Part shown: in pieces, positions 7,044 to 15,700 of the stretch | Position numbering within the stretch: the stretch's first letter is position 1 | Layout: every line of letters starts with the position of its first letter | Assembly (NCBI RefSeq): GCF_013394595.1 | Contig: NZ_CP053348.1 | Location: 2,072,001 to 2,136,000, forward strand | DNA: 64,000 bases | Direction of reading: 5' to 3' | DNA from: Winogradskyella forsetii | GTDB lineage: Bacteria; Bacteroidota; Bacteroidia; Flavobacteriales; Flavobacteriaceae | Notes under the pieces: generated by a model | Database searches by the model: none | What the model was told of the DNA's origin: nothing | The model's input: only the letters and a program-made list of their open reading frames with translations | Translations under genes and position numbers: made by a program

Positions 7044-9725
7044 ATGAAAAAATATCTTTTGATATTAATAATATGTAGCTGTTCTATACAGACGTTCCAT
7101 TCTCAAGAAGATGATGGAGTGGTTTCGCTTGCAATTCCCACGAGGAATTCTTTGACATTTAATAGATATACTATAAACCCTACTTTCAGTTTTGTTAGGG
7201 AACAGACCAAGTTTATAAGTATTTATAATAAACGCGAATGGGTACAATTTGATAATGCGCCACTCACTTATCTCGCCAGTTTTTCGGGACGTTTTGGGGA
7301 AAATATTGGAGCAGGATTAGGATTGTTTCAACAGAATTATGGCGTACTAACCACCTTTGGTGGTATTTTGAATTTTGCCTACAATGCAAAATTAGGTCAG
7401 GATAGCAATCTTACTTTCGGTATTAATATAGGTGCTTATAAAAGTGGCGTAAACACAGGAAATGTAGTTACCAATTTTGATGATCCTTCATTACAGAATG
7501 TACCAGAGAATTTTCTAATGACCATTAATCCTGGTATTAATTACGGAACGGAGTTTTTAGATTTCGGTCTTTCATTTAACAATTTGGTCTTATATAATTT
7601 CGAAACTTCAGCAATGATTGAAGACAATCCGCAACAAAGTATTCAAGCACATGTTATGTACACAGGTTACATGAGTACAAGAGGCTTTTTTGACGAAAGT
7701 AAATTTACAGCTTTAGCACGATCCGATTTTCAGAAAGATGAAACCATCATCTCTGGTGTTGCTATGGTAACGGTGCCAAAAGGAATTTGGGCACAAGTTG
7801 GTTACAATACACTTTACGGTGCTTCTGGAGGTGTCGGAATTAATATTACAAAGCAAATTGCTATTGAATATAATTATGAAAGAGCCTTTGGTGACCTAAA
7901 CAATTTTGGATCATCACATGAAATCACCTTGGCCTATAGATTCAAAAATGACAATTATTATGATTATAGTCGTGAAGATGAAGTAAGCAGTATTCTTTCT
8001 GGTGGAAACAAAAGACGTCGTGTTTCTAAGTCTTCAAAATCTAGAACAGCAAGTCGTAGAGCAACTAGTAGAACAACTAATGAAACAAAACTGGCAACCA
8101 ATGTTTCAAATGCAAAAGCTGAAGCTGAAGCTAATGAACAAGCAAAATTAGTATCAGAACAAAAGGCGAAAGCTAAAGCTGAAGAACAAGCTAAAGAATT
8201 AGCAAAACAGCAAACCGCACAACAAGAAGCCGAAGCCGAAGCCCAGTTAATAGAAGAACAGAAAGCAAAAGAATTAGCTGAAGTACAGGCCGAGCTTGAT
8301 AAAATTGAAGCAGATAAAAAGGCCGAAGCAAGAGCTGCAACAAGAGCAAGACTTGAAGAAGAGCAAAAAGCAAAACTATTAGCGGAGCAAAAAGCAAAAG
8401 CAGAAGCTGATGCCCAAGCAAAACTATTGGCAGCGCAAAAAGCTAAAGCGGAAGCTGATGCCCAAGCAAAACTATTAGCAGAGCAAAAGGCCAAAGCAGA
8501 AGCTGATGCCCAAGCAAAACTATTAGCAGAGCAAAAAGCTAAAGCAGAAGCTGATGCCCAAGCAAAACTATTGGCAGAGCAAAAAGCTAAAGCGGAAGCT
8601 GATGGCCAAGCAAAACTATTGGCAGAGCAAAAAGCTAAAGAGGAAGCTGATGCTCAAGCAAAACTATTAGCAGAGCAAAAAGCTAAAGAGGAAGCTGATG
8701 CTCAAGCAAAACTATTAGCAGAGCAAAAGGCCAAAGCAGAAACGGATGCTCAAGCAAAATTATTAGCAGAGCAAAAAGCCAAAGCAGAAGCCGATGCTCA
8801 AGCGAAACTATTAGCGGAGCAAAATGCAAAAGAAGATGTTATTTCTAATCCAACAGATGAGCTTGCCAAGTCTATGCAAAGTATAACAAAGATCACTGAG
8901 GCCTCTAAAGTTGTTCAAAATAAATTGTTCAAGCAGTTTAACGATATCGTTGATATAAAAGATCAAGACCTTAAAGACCTTAAAGAAGAAAATGATTTAA
9001 GTGACCAAGGAATTACAGTTCAACCGAAACCATTTAAAAGTGTTACAGCGGAAAATAATACGCTTAATGCCATTAAATCAGATCTAGAAAATGTCATCAA
9101 AACTCGAAGTGAAAAGATTGACGAATTAAATAGGCTTTATGAAGAAAGAACTGAAGTTGGTGAGTATGCTTTGGATGAAGTCAACTTGTTTTACAAAAAG
9201 GAAATAGAACGTTTAAAATCCGAACAATTAAAAGCAATTGAAGTCAAAGCCCAATTAGATAAAAAATTACAAGCTATTAAAGCAGCGACTGAGTTTGAAA
9301 AAAGAAGACGTATTAAGCGTGCTGCTTTTAATAATGAAGAAGATAGATATAGCCAAGATAGAGCAATGTTGCAAAACATAAAACAAACCACCAAATTAAG
9401 TGAAACACCATTAACAGAAGAAGATTTTGATTTTGGGGAAGCACTTGGTAATAACATTAAAATTTTAAAAAATATCGATAATGTTGAAAGTGGCTATTAT
9501 CTCATCATAGCTGTGCATAGCGACACAAATAAAAGAAATGAATTTGTGACCAATGTAGTTGCCTCTGGTAGATCTAACGTCGATTTTTTCCATGATGTCA
9601 ACACCAGTAAGTATTACATATTCTATGATAAATTTGAAAATATTGCAAATGCTAATGAAGCGTTAAAAACAAAAGGAGACAGACCATATAATGGGAAAAT
9701 GTCTATTGTAAAAATCGAAAATTAA
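7044..9725 (+). CDS. sprD: SprD-like PorP/SprF barrel fused to a TolA-like coil and SPOR-like domain
   Basis: The product has 893 residues with a signal peptide. Residues about 25-300 form a PorP/SprF-type outer-membrane barrel (TINPTFSFV, GAGLGLFQQNYG, LAYRF). A basic serine/arginine linker follows. Then comes an Ala/Lys/Glu coiled coil of about 160 residues, mostly tandem 16-residue units AKLLAEQKAKAEADAQ, and a second charged helical region. The last 85 residues (GYYLIIAVHSD ... KYYIFYDKF) resemble a SPOR domain, which binds denuded peptidoglycan. I infer that the protein ties an outer-membrane SprF-like barrel to the cell wall. It lies 1 bp after sprC, and a stem-loop separates it from sprB. 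The symbol is by synteny. Confidence 0.75.
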   Translation: MKKYLLILIICSCSIQTFHSQEDDGVVSLAIPTRNSLTFNRYTINPTFSFVREQTKFISIYNKREWVQFDNAPLTYLASFSGRFGENIGAGLGLFQQNYGVLTTFGGILNFAYNAKLGQDSNLTFGINIGAYKSGVNTGNVVTNFDDPSLQNVPENFLMTINPGINYGTEFLDFGLSFNNLVLYNFETSAMIEDNPQQSIQAHVMYTGYMSTRGFFDESKFTALARSDFQKDETIISGVAMVTVPKGIWAQVGYNTLYGASGGVGINITKQIAIEYNYERAFGDLNNFGSSHEITLAYRFKNDNYYDYSREDEVSSILSGGNKRRRVSKSSKSRTASRRATSRTTNETKLATNVSNAKAEAEANEQAKLVSEQKAKAKAEEQAKELAKQQTAQQEAEAEAQLIEEQKAKELAEVQAELDKIEADKKAEARAATRARLEEEQKAKLLAEQKAKAEADAQAKLLAAQKAKAEADAQAKLLAEQKAKAEADAQAKLLAEQKAKAEADAQAKLLAEQKAKAEADGQAKLLAEQKAKEEADAQAKLLAEQKAKEEADAQAKLLAEQKAKAETDAQAKLLAEQKAKAEADAQAKLLAEQNAKEDVISNPTDELAKSMQSITKITEASKVVQNKLFKQFNDIVDIKDQDLKDLKEENDLSDQGITVQPKPFKSVTAENNTLNAIKSDLENVIKTRSEKIDELNRLYEERTEVGEYALDEVNLFYKKEIERLKSEQLKAIEVKAQLDKKLQAIKAATEFEKRRRIKRAAFNNEEDRYSQDRAMLQNIKQTTKLSETPLTEEDFDFGEALGNNIKILKNIDNVESGYYLIIAVHSDTNKRNEFVTNVVASGRSNVDFFHDVNTSKYYIFYDKFENIANANEALKTKGDRPYNGKMSIVKIEN
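8370..8835 (+). repeat. 48-bp coding tandem repeat, about 10 units
   Basis: Nine full units of 48 bp (8370-8801) and one partial unit encode AKLLAEQKAKAEADAQ with few changes (AAQ, DGQ, KEE, ETD). Units are nearly identical at the DNA level, so copy number can change by slippage or recombination and would alter coil length by 16 residues (about 24 angstrom of helix) per unit. Confidence 0.95.
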
Positions 9726-9741
9726 TTAGAGTTAAGCCTCT

Positions 9742-9777
9742 CTTTACTTGCTTCTCTGCCCCGAGAAAAAAGTAAAG
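9742..9777 (+). promoter_or_regulatory. Intercistronic stem-loop between sprD and sprB
   Basis: Outer arms CTTTACTT (9742-9749) and AAGTAAAG (9770-9777) are perfectly complementary, as are inner arms TTCTC (9752-9756) and GAGAA (9763-9767). No T-run follows. It lies in the 68-bp gap between sprD and sprB and could act in partial termination or in mRNA processing/stability of the operon. Confidence 0.6.
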
Positions 9778-9793
9778 AATTAAAACCAACACC

Positions 9794-12700
9794 ATGAAAA
9801 AACCTACTTTTTCTAGAATAGCGATAATTGCGCTTTTCCTTATTATGGGACAGCAACTATTTGCTCAAAATCTCGTGCCATTTTCTCCAAGGTACGACCA
9901 AGCGATTAAAGGAGACATTCTATTAATTGGAAACAGTAATGTGGGATTACACGTTTCCGATCCCTACAATGGAAATGCAACCAATGATGGCGTGAACGCT
10001 GCGGTTTATGTAGATATAGATGGTGATGGAAGTACATTTAACTCTAGTAGTGCTAGCTTAGAAGTACCAAGTGATAACGATTGTTATGTCATTGTCTACG
10101 CTGGTTTATATTGGAGTGCTGTGGTTGATGGTGATGAACCTATTTCGGATGTAAAATTCAAAGTGCCTGGTGAGGAATATGTTGATATTACGGGTACAGA
10201 GATTTATTATCAAAATGCCTCTAATAATAATCAGTCAAATACTTATGCTTATTATCACGATGTTACAGATATGCTTACGGCATTACCAGATCCAGAAGGA
10301 AGTTATTCTGTTGCTAACATTTCGACATTAGTGGGTCCAAAACCAAATTCTGAAGGACTTTCTGCTGGTTGGTCATTATTTGTAGTGTACGAAGATCCAA
10401 CGCTACCTAGTAAATATATTACCTCTTTTGATGGATTTACAAAAATCACCAGTGTCATTAATGAAACGTTTCCAGTAAGTGGTTTTAATACCATCCCAAC
10501 AGGTCCCGTACGTGCAAAGTTTGCATTTAGTACTATTGAAGGCGACAGAGGTTATACAGGCGACTATTTAGAGCTTAATGGAAGTACAATTAGTGTTACC
10601 AATAATGCAGGTACAACAATACGTCCAGGTAATAACTTTTTTAATAGTTCCGTTTCAGATATTAATCCTGTAACCAATACGTCTGAATTATTTACAAACA
10701 GAACGCCTAGCAGTTCCAATACCTTGGGTTTTGATGCTGGAATAATAAATATTCCTAATCCTGGCAATTCGCTTATTGCCAATAACGCTACCTCTGCTGA
10801 TATCAGTTTAGGAAGTAATTTAGATATTTACTATTATTACTTTAGTGCATTTGCTATTGAGATAATTGCACCTAACATCGTATTGACAAAGATTGTTGAA
10901 GACGATATGGGCAATGATATTGGTGGACAACTAGTCGGTTTAGGATCGTCACTGAATTATGTGATCGGATTTCAAAATACAGGAAATGACGATGCTACAA
11001 ATTTTACGATTAGGGACATCCTTCCTATAAATATCATTTATAATCATCCTACAGATCTAGTGCTACCAACAGGAGTTTCGGTGGTTAGTTATGATCCTAC
11101 CACAAGAGAACTTGTTTTAAGTATTGATGATTCTCTTGTTGAAGAGAATGATCCTGTATATGAAATACGAATTGAAGTTCAAGTTGTTGATGATTGTGGT
11201 CAGTTGGAAGATGCCTGTTCTAACATTATAAATAACCAAGCTTTCGCAACCTATCAAGGTACTATAAATCCTGATTTCACCATTACGGATGATCCAAGTT
11301 TAAGTACCAATACAGGCTGTTTAATTTCACCACAGGCTACTAACTTTTTAGCGGATCTGGATTGTACTTTTGAATATAGCGAAATTCTTTGTGGAGAAAG
11401 CCTAGAATTAACAGCTGCCAATGGTTATGATTCCTATGCATGGTCCACTAGTCCTACAGGAACACCTGTAATCGGGACTTCACAAACGATAACCGTAACT
11501 GAAACAGGTACTTACTATTCTTATAATACGGCAATTGCACCTTGTCAATCTATTGTGCAGCAATTTAACGTCCAACTTTTTGGTGCCAACACCACAAATC
11601 CTGTAATTCCTTATGCAGATGAAGTAGTAATTTGTCCAAACGATGGAAAGGAATTACCAAATATATTTTTATGTGGCGCAGATGATACAAGACTCATACA
11701 AACCAACATATCAGATGCAACATCAGTTATATGGGAAGTACTTGATGAAACGAGTTGTGATGCCGTATCAGATCCCGATTGTGCTAATGAAGATGATTCA
11801 TGTGTTTGGAATACCATTCCAAGCGAAGCAGGCTTCTTGGTAGATACAGCAGGACAATATCGTATTACTATCAATTATCCTGGAGGTTGTTTTAACCAGT
11901 TTTATTTCAATGTATATGAAAATGTATTAAATCCTACAGTCAATGCTACAGATATTATATGTGATTCGGATGGAAGTATCATTGTAAATAACGTGCCTTC
12001 AAACTATGAATTTAGTATCGACGGTACAAATTTTCAAGATTCTAATGTGTTTTCTATAAACACTGCTGGAACCTATACTATTTACGTAAGACAAGTTGGG
12101 GTTTCAACTAACCCATGTGTATTCACAGTTCCAGATGTTCAAATTAGAGATCGAGAATTTACTGGTACAACAACGATTACTCAACCGCTATGTCATGGAG
12201 ATAAGGGAAGCATTCATTTATCGGCAAATGACGTCGATCCCCAATATACTTTTACAATTTCACAAGGTGCGACTACAGTAAATACTGTTGGACCTATTGT
12301 TGACAATAATTATACATTCCAAAATTTGAATCCTGGGTCTTATACTGCGACTATTGAATCTGAAAATGGGTGTATTTTTACAGAAGACATTACTATTGTT
12401 GAACCAGACTTATTAACAGCAACAGTAGCTTTAACAAGCCCTTTGAATTGTACGGATGGAGAGCTTACTGTTTATCCTGTCGGAGGAACACCGCCTTATT
12501 ATTACTTTGTAAATGGCGCTACAGATTTCCAGTCTGTACCTCAGATTGTGGTGACTTCTGCTGGAGTTTATAACATTTTAGTTACTGATTCCAATAATTG
12601 TAGTACTGATGTATCCATTTCAGTTGATGCCATTTCCCAACCAGATTTCAATGTGAGTACCACAGATATTGAATGTGCTGATTCTGATAATTCGGGAGCT

Positions 12701-15700
12701 TTAACGATTAATGTGACCAATGCTAATGGAAATAGCCTTGCTTACAGTATTGATGGAGGCGCTACATTTGTGAATTCAAACGTATTTACAAGCTTAAGTG
12801 TTGGGAATTATGATGTCGTAGTGCAATATACGTCTGGTACTGATGTTTGTGAAACCAGTCCACAGACGATTGCCATTAATTCGGCAACTGCCATTACAGG
12901 AACTGCAGATTTAACGGCACCTTTCACTTGTATATCAGACGGAACTATAACTGTGACAGGAGTTACAGGTGGAAATGCGCCTTATGAGTATAGTATTGAT
13001 GGCGTTAATTTTCAAACGAGTAATATATTTGATGATTTAACACAAGGCACATACACTATAATTGTAAAAGATGCTAGTGGCTGTTCGTCAGCAATGAATC
13101 AAATTACTGTTGAAGCTTTAGATCCTCCAACGGATTTAATGTTTGATAATTCGCCAGTAACTTGTCCATCAAATGCAGCTACAGTTTCAATAACAGGAAC
13201 AACTGGAGGAATGGGAATTTTAGAATATCAAATTACAGCTCCTGCTTCAGCTGCTACCTCATATCAAACTTCAACTGATTTTTCGGGCTTAGAACCAGGA
13301 ACTTATACGTTTCAAGTTAGAGATGAAAATGATTGTGTGTACAGTGAATCTTACACTATTGACCCAATTCCTACACCAACCTTAACTGTTGTTTTAACCG
13401 AAGATTTGGATTGTACCGCAACACCTGATGCGGTGATTACAGGAACGATTACTGGTCCTGCACCTTACACCTATTCGGTTTCTATTAATGGTGGGACTTA
13501 CGCCTCTTTAGGAGCTACAGGAACGCCATTTACATATACAACAGGATCTGCAGGTACGTATCAGTTTCAAATTACGGACGCTAACGGTTGTACTGCGGAA
13601 TCTTCAGAACTGACGGTTAATCCATTATCATTACCAGCCTTAAGTTTAGTAGCACAAACACAACCTATTTTGTGTAATGGAGATACCAATGGCGCCATAG
13701 ATGTTACTATTGATACTTCTGTCGGAACGCCTCCTTTTGTAATTAACGTAAACAATGATACCACAGGAACAGATTTTGGAACACAAACGTCTAGTCTACC
13801 AGCAGGAACCTATACAATAACCGTTACAGATTCAAAAATGTGTACGGCAACTGAAACAGTTACGATTGACCAACCAGATGCTATCTCAATAGATTATGAC
13901 GCTATCGATATTACTTGTGGTGCAGGTGGAATTTCGCAAGGTTCTGTAATTATAAATTCAGTATCTGGCGGAACAGCTCCATATAATTATTTTGTAAATG
14001 GAACTAATGGGTATTCAAACTCTGAACTTAATAATACAGGGTCGACCTCAGTAAGTTTTGATGTTGTTGATTTTGGATTGTATCAAATCAATGTCGTTGA
14101 TGCCAATGGTTGTTCTATTTTGGTTCAAGATGTATTGGTCGCTTCGCCTCCAACAGATTTAGATATCGATGTCACAGCAACGGTTGATTGTTCCACGGGA
14201 GGAACTGTTGAAGTAAGTATCGGTTCATCCTTAGCTAGTGCCGGCCCATTCTTCTTTGCTATTTATGAAGGCCCATCAACAGTATATCCTACTGGAAATT
14301 GGATAGCTGAAGATTCTGCTGGAAGTCAATCCGCAACATTTACAGGCTTAATACCTGGAGTTCTCTATACTTTTATTGTATATGACCAATCTACAAATTG
14401 TAGTTATTACGAACCTTCAACTGTGCCGATTCCAACAAATTCAACATTAACCGCAACAGCCGTTAGTGCCAATAATATTACCTGTACTGGAAGTGCAGAC
14501 GGCAACGTTTCATTTACAGTAAATAGTGTATACGGAAGCGCCGTAAATCTTAATTATGAAATATTTGATGCTTTGAGCTTAAACTCAACTGGAGTTTCGG
14601 GAACAGGATCTGTTCCTTCAAATGGTTCAATTAATGTTACTGATTTGGGACCATTACCATTTGGTAATTATTTTGTATCCATCAGTGAAACTTCTGGCCC
14701 AAATGCTGGCTGTGGTGTGGTTACCGTTCCTTTTAATATTACGGAATCTGCATTTCTATTGGAATTGGCGGTTTCAATTGACAACAACGCGAATTGTGAT
14801 TCTAATTCAGGAGTTATTAGTGCGGTAGCTTCAAACGGAACACCGCCTTATCAATACCAAATAACAACCTCTGCTGCTACTCCACTGCCTTCAGATGCTG
14901 CTTGGAATGCTTCAAGTACATTTAATCTGGATGCTGGCAGTTATTATGTTCATGTCATCGATGCTTATAATTGTATCGTAACGAGTCCTGTTCAAGTATT
15001 GGATATGGATGCCACTCCTGCTATTTCTGCTAGTCTTAACAATCAATGTACCGTTGGAGAAGGTGACTATGAAATTGACGTCACATTAGACACTGCAGGA
15101 ATTCCGCCTTATAGTGTGAGTATAAATGGTGGAGCGTTTCAAACACGAACCTTCCCATTTACACTTTCAAATTTATTTTCAGGAACACATACTGTAGCGA
15201 TTCAGGATGTTAATGGTTGTGGAAACACAGTATCAGTTGATATTGTTGCACCAATCGCCATTACTCCAGAAGTAACCGCACAGCCATCCTGTAATAATGA
15301 TGATGGAGAAATTACAGTTATTAGTTCTGGTGGATCTGGTGCTTTCACATATACTATTTCACCAAATCCCGCTTCAATTAGTTTAGCAGGAAGTGTCTTT
15401 TCAGGTGTGCCATCAGGAAGTTATACTATTACTATTACGGATACGGTAACTTCTTGTTCAGAAGAAGTATCAATCGTTGTGTCAGAAGCCATAATTCCTA
15501 CGTTTTCATTAACACCAAATGAGATCACTTGTTTTGGTGATAACTCTGGATCATTTGAACTAGATGTTGCCAACTATTCTGGTGCTTATACTTATGAACT
15601 TTTTGATGACTTAGGAGCTTCAGTAACGGGAGTTGTAAATGCAAACACGTCTACAAATCCTGAAATCGTATCAGGAATGGAAGCTGGAACATTTTCAGTA

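Noticed and set aside
7964..8494. Long minus-strand frame opposite the sprD repeats
   Set aside because: It is the antisense shadow of a low-complexity Ala/Lys/Glu repeat; the product is a biased Ser/Ala/Phe string without domains.
8370..8835. Regular 48-bp direct repeats that could suggest a CRISPR array
   Set aside because: There are no unique spacers; the repeats are contiguous, in frame and encode the coiled coil of the SprD-like protein.
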